NCBI GenBank assembly: GCA_902729315.2
Contig: LR746276.1
Span: forward strand, 4,012,169-4,076,168
From: Spirodela intermedia
Taxonomy: Eukaryota; Streptophyta; Magnoliopsida; Alismatales; Araceae
Direction of reading: 5' to 3'
DNA: 64,000 bases
A model generated the notes under the pieces. It saw only the letters and a program-made list of their open reading frames with translations, did no database searches and was not told the origin of the DNA. This document shows positions 1-11,164 of the stretch, in pieces (position 1 is the stretch's first letter; the number at the start of each line of letters is the position of its first letter). The position numbers were made by a program, and so were the translations under genes.

Positions 1-858
1 CCACCTCTTGAGAGCGTACCAGATGTGATGAAGAGCCTCCTCTTGCTGCGCGGACCTGAGGATGAAGCTCCCTGACACGCACCCCACCTCCATTCAGCTC
101 CTCTCTGTCGTGTGACAGCCGCCGGAGAGTCACGAAGTCGCTGTTTTTGCGCTCCGCCAGGTGACAGCCGCCGGAGACGATTTGACGACCCATTTCATTA
201 ATCTCTAGACTTCGCGAGAAGATCTAGAGATAGCCCACATCGTCCTTGTCCAAGGAGAGCCTTCGAGGCTGTGGACACTGCACGACGATCCTCCTGAACG
301 CTCAGGATTCCGGTGCATCGCCGACGCATCGCCGTTGCGACGCCGGAACTCTATTTTCCTACTTTTAACTTACTTTACGCTTCATTTAGTGATAGTTTTT
401 CTGATTTTAATTTACCAAAATATACTTTGTTCTATTACGATTCTTTCGGCTTTTACAGATCTTAATTTGATTAATTAAATCGTCTGTAATCGCTTACGTA
501 AGAATCGCCAGGCAGAAATCTGTTTTCGCCCGATTCGCGTTTGCCGAGCGCTGAAATCATCCTGACGTCCGCATCCTTATTTCCTTTTTTCGTGAATTTT
601 AAATATATTTCCTTTTCATTTCTTAGTATAAAATTCACATAAAATAGTATTCTCTAAGGAAAATTTCTGAATAATTACCAGATATTATATTACATCCCTA
701 TGATCGACTTGGAAAATTACCGCTATTTTTGGAAGTTTTATTGAATTATAATTGATATATTTATTCAAAAATACTTCTAGATATCCGAAAATTTGTATTT
801 TCTAGTTTTATAAATTTTATATTTGCGTGATTTAATATAAAACGACTAAGTCACGTCA
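1..858 (+). repeat. Athila-type LTR, 3' part (window-truncated)
   Basis: This matches the 3' half of the complete LTRs at 5385-7023 and 37098-38735 and ends with the same terminus, AAGTCACGTCA. Its 5' part lies outside the window. Immediately to its right the sequence is the minus-strand integrase end of element A, so a plus-oriented LTR is set into, or joined to, a minus-oriented element. Whether it is a solo LTR or the 3' LTR of a full element cannot be decided here. Confidence 0.85.
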
Positions 859-2010
859 CTGTCCATTTACCTTAAAGTTATGGTCGCTTTTAGGATCTTT
901 AATCATTACAGCCCCATAATCATATGTCTCTTCCACCACATAAGGCCCTGTCCATTTTGATTTTAATTTTCTTGGGAATAATTTCAGCCTAGAATCATAT
1001 AACCACACTTTTTGTCCAACATCAAATTTTATTCTACTAATGTATTTATCATGAAAAGTTTTAGTTTTTTCTTTATATATTCTATGATTTTCATAAGCTT
1101 CATTCCTCAACTCCTCTAGTTCATGTAGTTGAAAAATTCTATGCCCACCAGTTGATTTTTCATCCATACATATATTTTTTATAGCCCATTATGCTTTATG
1201 CTCTATTTCCACAAGAAGATGTCATGGCTTTCCAAAAATGAGATGAAATGGGGACATACCTATGGGATTTTTATAAGCTGTTCTATAAGCCCATAATGCA
1301 TCTTGTAATTTTTTGGGTCAATCTTTCCTATCTAGTCTAACTATTTTTCTCAAAATTATCTGAATTTCCCTATTTGCTACTTTAGCTTGCCCATTTGTTT
1401 GGGGATGATATGGAGTGGCTACTTTATGGTGTACTCTATTTTTTTTCAACAATTTTCTGAAATGTTCATTTGTAAAATATATTCCTCCATCACTAATAAT
1501 CACTCTAGGACATCCAAATTTCGAAAACTATTTTCCTACACAAATTTCATCACGATTTTATGATCATTAGTTCTAGTAGGAATAGCTTCCACCCACTTCG
1601 ACACATAATCAATAGCAAGCAAAATATATTCATATTTTTCAGCTGATAGGAAGGGATCTATGAAATCTATTCCCCATACATCAAAAATTTCGACTACTAA
1701 CATGTTACTCATGGGCATTTCATCTTTTTTACTCATGTTACCTATGGATTGGCATGAAATACATGTTTTACTAAATTCTATAGAATCTCTAATGATTGTA
1801 GGCTAATAAAAACCACATTGAAAAGTTTTTCAAGCTATTTTTCGTCCAGAGAAATGTCCTCCACAATTAGATGAATGGCACATGTTAATAATGCTATGAT
1901 ATTCTTCTTCAAGAGCACATCTCCTTAAAATTTCATCATTGCCCAAGTAATATAAATCAGGATCATGCCAAAAATATTTTCTAATCTTAGAAAAGAAATG
2001 ATGTTTTCTG
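859..2010 (-). pseudogene. Element A integrase (broken)
   Basis: The minus-strand frames give an HHCC zinc-binding region (HSIINMC ... GGHF ... CISCQ), the catalytic core beginning GIDF, the second aspartate in SDGG and a C-terminal [10 protein letters not shown] module of the GPY/F type. The third catalytic residue is altered: the family's GQAEVANRE reads GQAKVANRE here, glutamate to lysine. Frameshifts separate the pieces at about 1168-1318 and 1503-1536, and the C-terminus is cut by the LTR junction at 858/859. The product, if any, could not be catalytic. No chromodomain is seen. Confidence 0.85.
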
Positions 2011-3423
2011 TTCTTATCCCACTGTTCTAGAATTTTTTCAGAAATCAGAAGGTTAACAATATGTGCATACCATGGTGATGGTTGATGTTGAGCTGCCATC
2101 AATTGTTCATCTAGAAATGCATCTTGTAAAAGTGCTGTATTTATTCCTATATCACTTAATCTAGAAAGATGGTCAGCAACAACATTTCGAAACCTTTTTT
2201 ATCTTTTATTTCTAAGTCAAATTCCTACAATAGTAAAATCCATCTTAATAAACGTGGCTTTGCATCTTTCTTATTTAACAGATATTTTAATGCTGCATGA
2301 TCAGTATAAATAATAGTTTTAGCTCCCAAAATATATGATCTAAAGCTTTCTCACGAAAATACTACAGCTAACAACTCTTTTTCAGTCGTGGTATAATTTA
2401 ATTGAGCATCGGATATAGTTTTACTAACATATGAAATTACTATAGGTTTTGACTCTTTTGTTTGTCCTAGAATGGCCCCCACTGCATAATTCGATACATC
2501 ACACATTATTTCAAAAGAAAAGTACCAATCAAGAGCTTGTAAAATTGGTGCCTCAGTAAGTAATCTTTTTATTTTAGAAAAAGACTCAAAACATTTCTCA
2601 TCAAAATTAAAAAGGCACATCTTTAGATAATAATATGGTGAGAGGTTTAGAAATTTTCAAAAAATCTTGAATAAATTTTCTATAATAACCTGCATGACCC
2701 AAGAAAGATCTAATCTATTTTACTGAATTTGGAGGTTTTATTTTAGATATAATATCAATTTTTGCTCTATCCACCTCAAACCCCTTTCACTCACAATATG
2801 ACCCAACACAACTCCCTCTATAACCATAAAATGTGATTTCTTCCAACTCAAAACTAGTTTTTTCTCTATACATTTCTCAAGTACATGTTGTAAATGATTT
2901 AAGCATTCATCAAATGATTTACCAAAAATAGGAAAATCATCCATAAAAATTTTCATGCATTTTCTAGTCATATTAGAAAAAATAGACATCATACATCTTT
3001 CAAATGTGGCTGGAGCATCACACAGACCAAAAGGCATGCGTTTAAAAACAAAAGTACCAAATGGACAAGTGAAAGTTATTTTTTCTTGATCTAAAGGGTT
3101 TATATAAATGTGATTATAACTAGAGTATCCATCTAGAAAAGAAAAAAGTTTTTTCTAGCTAATTTTCCTAGAATTTGATCAGTAAATGATAGAGGAAAAT
3201 GATCTTTTCAAGTAACTGAATTTAATTTTCTATAATCAACGCAAACCCTCCAACCGGTAGTTAATCTTGTTTGTATTTTATCCCCATTTTTGTTTTTTAT
3301 AACTGTGATCCCTGATTTTTTTTGCACCACTTGTGTAGGACTAACCCATTTGCTATTTGAAATAGAATAAATAATATCAGCAGCCAGCCACTTTAAATTT
3401 ATTTTTTTTACAATTTCCATCAT
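2011..3423 (-). pseudogene. Element A reverse transcriptase and RNase H (broken)
   Basis: The reverse transcriptase spans roughly 2640-3423 on the minus strand, with WRVCVDYRKLNSVT, MPFGLCDAPATFERCM and the catalytic box FMDDF. The RNase H domain (about 2180-2620) shows EIMCDVSNYAVGAILGQ and TTTEKELLAVVFS. In-frame stops and frameshifts separate the blocks, including a TAG in the RNase H-integrase linker that also occurs in elements B and D. The region would have supplied the polymerase and RNase H steps of retrotransposition and is now a pseudogene. Confidence 0.85.
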
Positions 3424-4210
3424 GTTAGGATTTAATCTTCGTTATGGTTCCCTGCTAGTTCTAGCCCCCTCCTTTAGATATATCCTCTATATGCATACAC
3501 TCATATCAATGCCTCTTAGATCATCCATTTTCCAGCCCATAGCCTTCTTATTTTTTCGAAGTACATCTAATAATTCTTCTTCTTGTTCATCACTCAAATC
3601 AGCTGCAATAATAACAGGAAATGAATTATTTTCCTCCAAAAACATCTATTTTAAACTAGAGGGAAGAGGTTTCAACTCTAAATTCTGATGATCTTCCTCT
3701 TTCTTTTCTCCTAAATTTATATTCTCTATTTCCTCTAATTCTTCCAACACACAGTCATCAATAACATTTGGATCATCAAAATCATCTAGAAGATCTATGG
3801 TATGACAATCATATACTCAGGATTTCTTAAGATCATTCAATACCTCAAAAAATTTAATTTCTACTAATTAATCTCCACATGAAATTTTCACAATACTTGT
3901 GAGAAAATCAATATTCATCTTTGCTGTATGCAAAAATGGTCTCCATAAGATGATTGGTGTATTTTAAAATTATCCATTAAAATCCATTTCCAGGACTACA
4001 AAATCAGCTAAAAATTTGCACCCTTTAATTATCACTATCACATTTTCTAAAATACCTTTAGGATGTTTTATAGATCTATTAGCAAATTATAAGGTAATAG
4101 TAGAAGGTTTAAGATCAACAATATTAAATTTTTCACAAATACTTACAGTTAATAAATTAATACTAGCATTGGTGTCAAGTAATGCATTCTGAAAAATGGA
4201 TCCACCATTC
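3424..4210 (-). pseudogene. Element A protease region (broken)
   Basis: Homologous to the protease region of element D at 42060-42640. The active-site triad, DTG in element D, reads DTN here (LLDTNASINLL), as in B and F. Compared with element D, roughly 760 nt between the gag end and the protease are missing. The junction lies near 4205-4215, where the protease GGSIFQNALL region is joined directly to the late gag sequence. Element F has the identical junction near 62330. A frame on the opposite strand at 3422-3688 is a shadow. Confidence 0.75.
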
Positions 4211-5335
4211 ATGGTCTCTCCATGAAAAATTATTCCTTCAATTTAGATTATAAGAATTTGAAAAAGGCTCTCTATTTCTATTAAAACCGTGAGCTACTTG
4301 CATTTGTTCTTGCATACGGTGAATTGATTGATCTAAATTATAGCATTGAAATTCAAAATAATCTTTTTTACCATACATAGGACATGTACTATTTGAATTA
4401 AATTGAGGGTTAAGAGGCTTTCTAATATTGTCAATAAGTAAATTAAAATTTTCTAATCTTTGATTAATCTGATTAACCTCATTTCTTAATTTAAAATCAT
4501 CATCTGATACAATTCATAAATTCCTCTCATCTTATCCCTGTCATATAATTCAAAAGAGGCTTGATCTCTAGAATTTTCACTTAAATTTTTATAAAGACTA
4601 TAAATCTCATCAGGGTTTTCTTCATAAAAGCTTCTCCACATATAGAATCAACTATATTTCTTTGTTGTTCTAATAATCCATCATAAAAAATTCTATTTAG
4701 CTGCCACTTGGGTACAGCATGATGAGGACACTTTCTAAGTAAATCTTTGAATTTTTCCTATGTCTCATGTAAAGTTTTTTCTGGTCTTTGAGAAAAACTC
4801 TATATATGTTTTCTGATATTTTGAGTTTTTCTTAAAAGATAATTTTTTTGAAGAAAAGCCTGTTCTATGCCTTTCAACTAGTTAACTCTCTATCTAATGT
4901 AGATAGCCAATGACTAACTTTGTCCCTAAGTGTACAAAGAAATAATTTCATCTTAATAATTTCCGGTGTAACTTGAGAGAGATTAACTAAATCACAGACC
5001 ATATGAAATTTTTCTAAGTGCTGATGAGGTTCCTCTAAAGTCAATCCATGAAAATTAGAGAGTATTTGAAAATTTTCTGGATTTATTTCGAATTCAATAG
5101 TGGGTGCTAATGGGACTCTAATATTGGATGCTCTCTGAAATGAATCATGGATATAATGATTTTTCATGGCCATAAGATTGTTTTCAGTTTGACCTATACT
5201 TCCTTCAAGATCTATCAAAATTAATATTTATTTCGGATTTTTAGTTTTGAATGAAATAATAAAATGATTTTCTAGCCTTGGATGCAAGGATCTTCTACCA
5301 TGTATAAAAAATCAATAAATTCGAGGGAAAAAGTT
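4211..5335 (-). pseudogene. Element A gag (broken)
   Basis: The N-terminal part (4874-5218) contains the retrotransposon gag core with NFHGLTLEEPHQHLEKFHM and KMKLFLCTLRDKVSHWL. Downstream, the QRPEETLHETWEKFKDLLRK-type stretch typical of Athila/Tat gag is present but broken by stops. The expected start, ATG before HGRRSLHP, reads ATA here, as in element F, whereas D and E retain ATG. The zinc-knuckle position reads C-x13-C without the inner Cys/His pair. Gag would form the cytoplasmic virus-like particle; this copy cannot. Confidence 0.8.
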
Positions 5336-5379
5336 TAGTAATTGTTACCCTCCTTCAGTATGCACCATTCCTTGCCTTG

Positions 5380-7028
5380 CTTCTTGATGAGTCTTCATTA
5401 TCATGAGTTAATAATTAGTAAATAATATAGTTTTAGCCTTAACTCGTGATAAATAGACTTATATTTGTGTTAAAGTGTGAAAAGTGGTTTTCAGTTGATT
5501 AATGTGATTTTTTGGGTAATTATGTGATTTTATACAAATTTATATGATTTCTACAGTCTTACTTTTGAGATAAATGAAGAAAAAGAAATAAAACTAAAAT
5601 ATTACAAAATGGGGGGACCCGCCGGCCAGCCGGGCCCGCAAGCAGGTCGGAAGCTCAGTCGGGGAGCAGCCGCGAATAGGGGCTCGAGCGGCTTGGACCG
5701 GTAGGGGCACGTGTGCGCCACTCCCCTTCCACGTCACCGGTGGCCAGTCGGCTGTGGGGCAAGGAGTGGTCGTACACGCGAGAGACGAGACTTTGCTCAC
5801 AAAGCTAACATTACTATATATTCGCCCGAAAAATCGGCGCACAACCGATGTGGGACTAAACCCGCGTCACACCTTCCTCAGAGGCGGGCGACCGGCGTGG
5901 GTTCGAATCCTCTCAGATTCAAAATTCATATATTTTTATCTGATTATTGCGACTTTTCTGTAGATCGCCGGTGAAGGATTAAGCAACGAGAATCGCTGGA
6001 TCATCGACGAAAATCTCGTCAACGTGATTCGCGGAGCATTGCTACTAAAATTGCTGAACGATTCGCGATAAAAGGATTGCGAATCCATCGAGTAAATTAT
6101 CTCCGATTGATTGACGAACAAGCCATCGTCGGGAAGAGGACGATCCGCCAGGAGACGAGTCGCCACCTCCTGAGAGCGTACCAGATGCGATGAAGAGCCT
6201 CCTCTTACTGCGCGGACTTAAGGATGAAGCTCCCTGACACGCGCCCCACCTCCATCCAGCTCCTCTCCGTCGAGTGACAGCCGCCGGAGAGCCGCAAAGT
6301 CGCCGTTTTTCCGCTCCGCCGGGTGACAGCCACTGGAGACGACTCAGCGACCCATTTCATTAATCTCTAGACTTCGCGAGAAGATCTAGAGATTGCCCAT
6401 GTCGTCTTTGTCCAAGGAGAGCCTTCAAGGCCATGGACACTGCACAACAATCCTCCCGAACGCTCAAGATTCCGGTGCATCGCCGACGCATTGCCGTCGC
6501 GACGCCGGAACTCTGTTTTCCTACTTTCAACTTAATTTACGCTTCATTTTATGATAGTTTTTGTGATTTTAATTTACCAAAATATACTTTGTTCTATTAC
6601 GATTCTTCCGGCTTTTACAGATTTTAATTTGATTAATTAAATCATCTGTAATCGCTTACGTAAGAATCGTCGGGCGGAACTCTGTTTCCACTTGATTCGC
6701 GTTCGCCGGGTGCTGACGTCATCTTGACTCCCGCACCCTTATTTCCTTCTTTTTCGTGAATTTTAAATATATTTCCTTTTCATTTCCTAGTATAAAATTC
6801 ATAGAAAATCGTATTCATTGAGAAAAATTCTGAATAATTACCAGATATTATATTACATCCCTGTGATCGACCTGGAAAATTACCGTTATTTTTGGAAGTT
6901 TTATTGAATTATAATTGATATATATGTTTTCAGAAATACTTTTAAATATCTGAAAAGTCGTATTTTCTAGTTTTATAAATTTTATATTTGCGTGATTTAA
7001 TATACAACGACTAAGTCACGTCACTTCT
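5380..7028 (+). mobile_element. Solo LTR nested in element A, with target-site duplication
   Basis: The LTR is 5385-7023 (1639 bp). It begins TGATGAGTCTTC and ends AAGTCACGTCA, the TG...CA termini of the family. It is flanked by the 5-bp direct repeat CTTCT (5380-5384 and 7024-7028). The empty site is seen in element F near 61155-61170, where the same sequence runs without an insertion. This is therefore a clean solo LTR, left by intra-element LTR recombination, and its insertion postdates the duplication that made A and F. Confidence 0.95.
5606..5856 (-). promoter_or_regulatory. Antisense USE-TATA module with GC-rich block and T-run in solo LTR
   Basis: On the minus strand the plant snRNA upstream sequence element GTCCCACATCG lies at 5846-5856 and TATATA at 5815-5820, with exactly 25 nt between. 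Downstream is a GC-rich block of about 190 nt in an otherwise AT-rich LTR, ending at TTTT (5606-5609). In plants this spacing class is typical of RNA polymerase III snRNA promoters such as U6, while polymerase II snRNA genes have about one helical turn more. Activity is inferred. The same TATATA can be read on the sense strand as the retrotransposon's own TATA box. Confidence 0.45.
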
Positions 7029-7147
7029 CTTCATTCCTTTTTTTTAAAAAAAATAAATTTCGGCAAGAAGAAAATAAAATAAAAGTTAATTTTTTTTTGT
7101 GTACTCTAAGAGAAGAATAGAAAAATACTAAATATTATGCAAAACAT

Positions 7148-7165
7148 CTCCGGCAACGGTGCTAA
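7148..7165 (-). other. Primer binding site of element A (tRNA-Asp-like)
   Basis: On the minus strand this reads TTAGCACCGTTGCCGGAG, starting a few bases inside the LTR end. It is a mutated form of TGGCGCCGTTGCCGGGGA, the complement of the plant tRNA-Asp 3' end used by Athila elements. Elements D, E and F have corresponding sites. Confidence 0.8.
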
Positions 7166-7170
7166 AATTT

Positions 7171-8622
7171 GATGTGACTTAATCATTGTGTAGTAAATCA
7201 CGCAAATTTAAAATTTATAAAACTAGAAAATGCAAATTTTTAGATATTTAGAAGTATTTCGAAACAAATATATCAATTATAATTCAATAAAACTTCAAAA
7301 AATAGTGGCAATTTTCCAATTTGATCACAGGGATGTAATATATTATCAGGTAATTATTCAGAATTTTTCTCAAAGAATACTATTTTCTATGAATTTTACA
7401 CTAGAAAATGAAAATAAAATATATTTAAAATTCATGAAAAAGGGAAATATGGGTGCGGATGTCAGGATGGCGTTAGCATCTAGTGAACGCGAATCTAGCA
7501 GAAATAGAGTTCTGTTCGGTAATTATTACATAAGCGATTACATACGATTTAATTGATCAAATTAAGATCTGTAAAAACCAGAAGAATCGTAATTGAATGA
7601 AGCAGAAATTTAAATGACACAAATTATCACTAAATGAAGTAGAAGTTAAGTTGAAAGTAGGAAAATAGAGTTCTGGCATCGCGGCAGTGATGCGTCGGTA
7701 ATGCACTAGAATCCTGAGTATTTGGGAGGATCGTCGTGTAGTGTCCACGGCCTCGAAGGCTCTCCTTGGATAAGGACGACGTGGGCAATCACTAGATCTC
7801 CTTACAAAGTTTAGAGATCAATGAAATGGGTCGTCGAATCATCTCCGGCAACTGTCACCTAACGGAGCAGAAAAATGGCGACTTTGCAGCTCTCTAGCAG
7901 CTGTCACTCGAGGGAGAGGAGCTGGATAGAGGTGGGGTGCATGTCAGGGAGCTTCATCCTCATGTCTGCATAGCAAGAGGAGGCTCTTCATCGCATTTGG
8001 TATGCTCTCAGGAGGTGGCGACTTGTCTCCCGGTGGATCGTCCTCTTCCCGATGACGGCTTGTTCGTCGATCAATCAGAGATGCTTTACTCAATAGATTC
8101 GCAATCTTTTTATTGCGAATCATTCAGCAATTTTAGTAACAATACTCCGCGAATCGTGTTGACGAGATTTTCGCTGATGATCTAGTGATTCTAGTGACTT
8201 AATCCTTCACCGGCGATCTGCAAGAAAGTCACGATAATCAGATAAAAAATATGAGTTTTGGCTCGGGGAGGACTCGAACCTGCACCGGTTGCCCGCCCTT
8301 TCTATGGAAGGTGTGATGTGAGTTTAGTCCCACATCGCTTGTGTGTCGAAGTTTCTAGTGAATATATCATAATATTACATTTACAATCAAGTCCCTTTCT
8401 TGCACGTGTACGACCACTCCTTGCCCCATAGTCGGCTGGCCACCGGTGACGTGGAAGGGGAGTGGTGCACACGGGCCCCTATCGGTCCTAGCCGCTCGAG
8501 CCCCTACTTGTGGCTCCTCCCCGACTACACTTCTGACTCACTTATAGGCCCGACTGGCCGGTGGGTCCCCCCCCTATTTTACTATATTTTTATTTTTATT
8601 TATTTTTCTTCATTTATCTCAA
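7171..8622 (-). repeat. 5' LTR of element A, lacking its 5' end
   Basis: On the minus strand the LTR ends with AAGTCACATCA at 7171. It extends upward to about 8622, where it breaks within the sequence TTTGAGATAAATGAAG and joins the CDC20 arm. About 180 bp of the LTR start, including TGATAAGTCTTC, are missing. Element F has the same break at about 59569, so the truncation predates the duplication. Confidence 0.85.
8327..8580 (+). promoter_or_regulatory. USE-TATA module, GC-rich block and T-run (antisense to element A LTR)
   Basis: USE GTCCCACATCG lies at 8327-8337 and a TATA-like box at about 8363-8368, after 25 nt. A GC-rich block runs to TTTT at 8577-8580. The expected start, about 25 nt past the TATA box, is near 8390, giving a putative RNA of about 190 nt. 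Possible helices are CCACTCC with GGAGTGG, and GTGT with ACAC outside it. I do not recognise the RNA as a known snRNA, 7SL or MRP species. Confidence 0.45.
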
Positions 8623-9344
8623 ACTTTTTTTGACAATGCTTGTTTCTTTATCTAGTGACTCTCTCAAAGACTATAACATATGTATATGTGAGAGATATTA
8701 AGGTATAAAAAAATCTGAAAACATCAAACACTATATTTGAACTATGCTACATCTCTTAGTATATGATTTTTTTTTTTTGAAGGATGTGAAAACTCATTCT
8801 TGATTATTTTTTATTTTATTTTGAGTTGTGGTGTGTGGACTGGTTGAAACAGTTGTAGCATATCATCAACGAAATCACATTGATTATTGTATTTGAACTA
8901 ATGGAGACATGTGTTGCATCGTCACTATAGTCATATTGGTCATTGAGGCACATGTATGTGTACACAACGAGGAAACTTAGGGGCGTAGCAATTCTAAGGG
9001 TCATAGACCCACAGTTTGGGAATGAGGTTATTAAACCCTGTAAAATTAAGCACATTCTTGTGCTGGAATAATATAATTCAGTTGGATTCCTCAAAAGTTA
9101 ATATATGCTGATAGAGTTTGGCCAAACCACTATACAATCTTTTGTGCACAAACTTCTTCTAAATTGTTTCATATTTTTATATTAACATAGAGAAATATGC
9201 AATATATTAAACTATAGTGAAACAAAAAAGAAATATATTATACTTAACTAAAAAAAATGAAAAATCAATTCATCCACCCCCTAAATTTGTCTACCCAATT
9301 AGAGACCTACATTCTCCCCCCTCCCCCCTGTAAACTTCTATCCC
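8623..9344. other. Intergenic, no recognised gene
   Basis: AT-rich sequence. A 92-codon frame on the minus strand (8816-9094) persists in all three arms, but the arms are nearly identical, so persistence is not evidence of selection and I do not recognise the peptide. A run of C6TC6 type near 9317-9332 is the only compositional oddity. Confidence 0.4.
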
Positions 9345-10612
9345 TCAATTTCCCCATCTCTTTTTGCAAAGTGGATCAGAAGGTGATTTGGTGAGTTTGG
9401 GAAAATGTTGGAATAAACTTGATGACAAGAAATAAGAACTGTTATATTGGGATAATGATTTTGATATATTATAAAAAATAATCATGAGAATCTTGAGTAT
9501 TTTATAACAATTGTTTTTAGCTTTTTTCATGTAACCTTTAACCTAAATAAAAAATGTTTCCTCATAAGTTTTTCGCAAATAGAGGCATATCATATAAAAT
9601 TTATTTGATGAGAAAACGTGAAATGTATCTTCAGAATTTGATCAATTAGTCCCCAATCTTCACCTTAAATGCTTCAACTAATTGAAAATGGTACTTAGGA
9701 TATTGGAAGGTGGCTGAAGCAAATATCTGAGGGTAATAAAATTTAGAAACGAAAATATTAGAGAAAATTCTAAGCAGCTTTAGATATTTGAAACCAAAAA
9801 TGGTATTCTCTAATTAACTAAGCTAAGCAACAAGAGCACCTCTTAAAGAAATAATATCTAAACATATCTATACTATTTAGTTGTTTATTTAATACTCATA
9901 ATTTTTCGTTTTAAACTCTTATAAATGAAATAAAGGGGTGATATTTTCAACTCCATCTGAATAAAACATGGAATAAATTTTACAGAAATAAAATTTAATT
10001 TAAGATTATTTAGTACTTTCCTAATTGATTTAGATAACTTCTATTAGATTAAATTCTTATTCTAACATCTATGAAAAAAAAATATTATAGTAAATCTATA
10101 GAAAGGAAAAGTCACTCAAAGAGACCTCATATATATCTATTCAAATAAGCGTATTGGTCTATTAAGTGTCATGTTTGTTTTGTAAAGAGCCTTATTGATT
10201 TGATAAAGGCACCATGAGGAACTAAAAGAGAGGTGAACATGACCTTTTTTATGATCAAACTAGTATTTTCCTCAAATTATTCTCAATAGTCTTCACACAC
10301 TAGGCTTATAGTGGTTTGGTCAAGCGAAATTACTTTCCTCATATTATTATCAATCCTTTATTTCCTTTGTTGGTTGAACTCCAATCTCCATATTCTACAT
10401 TAAGGGCTGCCTAGTAGTTTTTAACATTAGTTACAAATCTCGCCATGTGTTGTCACATCAGTACCAAAATTGAAGCTTCATAAATTGTCAAATAATATTA
10501 TAGCCTTCATCACAAATAGAAATATTTGATTTTTTATGTGGTGCTTATTCCATTGTGAATTTATTTCAAATATATTTCCAATGTATACACATTTCTATAC
10601 TTGTGTATAGAA
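9345..10612. repeat. Dispersed repeat R, copy R1
   Basis: A non-coding repeat of about 1.2 kb, homologous at moderate identity to 14440-15490 (same orientation, downstream of CDC20) and to 17950-18745 (opposite orientation, in the spacer). Shared landmarks include GGAATAAA near the start, AGGGTAATAAAATT in the middle, and TTCCATTGTGAAT followed by TATACTTGTG at the end. No coding capacity or clear terminal repeats are seen, so the class is unknown. Duplicates occur in arms 2 and 3 (about 23710-24980 and 57600-58880). Confidence 0.6.
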
Positions 10613-11164
10613 CTAAAATAACCCAAGTGCTACACACTTGCAGTACTAGCTCAAATCAACAATGTTTAAAAGATCGTTGAAATGAAACAATCTAAAAGTA
10701 AATAAATTGTTTAATTTTGCACGATCTGATAGAGAACTCTTTATAGAACTCTCCTTCCTTGCTTGGAAGGGGAAAGATAATTAATAGACTAAGATTTAAG
10801 GATCTTAGGGGATTAGATATGGAACAATTTGGAGCTTAACATAGAACAAGTTAGTTAACCTCTTGTGTTTCAATTCAATAAAGAGACCGAAAATTATAAT
10901 CCTAGAGTTTACAATGGTTAATCAATCACCCATAATAAAAAACGTTTAAAGTAACCAATATGCTTGAATACACCAATAAGAGTTTTACAACGATCAGTTC
11001 CATCAACATCAACACGAAGAAAGAGGATTTTGTGGTGCCTTTTACTATGCTAAGTAGTCTAGGGAAATGGCGCACAAACCGGTGAATCAATGTGGAGCTT
11101 ATCATAGTTAAGCTCGCTTAATTCATGAGCCAAGAACCCCTGCCTAAAGAGAGAGAAAGAGGCG
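10613..11164. other. Upstream intergenic sequence of CDC20 copy 1
   Basis: AT-rich, with no recognised gene or element. It is almost unchanged in arms 2 and 3. Confidence 0.5.

Larger units (their letters stand above)
859..8622 (-). mobile_element. Element A: degenerate Athila-type Ty3/gypsy retrotransposon
   Basis: On the minus strand, reading from high to low coordinates, the order is truncated 5' LTR, primer binding site, gag, protease, reverse transcriptase, RNase H, integrase. The element is interrupted by a solo LTR at 5385-7023 and ends at 859 inside the integrase C-terminus. Its 5' LTR lacks the first part, because the junction near 8622 runs directly into the CDC20 arm. The same junction and the same internal deletion occur in element F at the right edge, so A and F are one element duplicated by segmental duplication. 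Assignment to the Athila group rests on gag and integrase resemblance, the tRNA-Asp-like PBS and the lack of a chromodomain. Confidence 0.85.

Noticed and set aside
3422-3688. Plus-strand 88-codon frame opposite element A pol, repeated at 42676 and 62856
   Set aside because: Antisense shadow of the protease-RT linker.
8816-9094. 92-codon minus-strand frame as a conserved gene
   Set aside because: Conservation only mirrors recent duplication; no recognisable domain and an AT-rich, low-information peptide.
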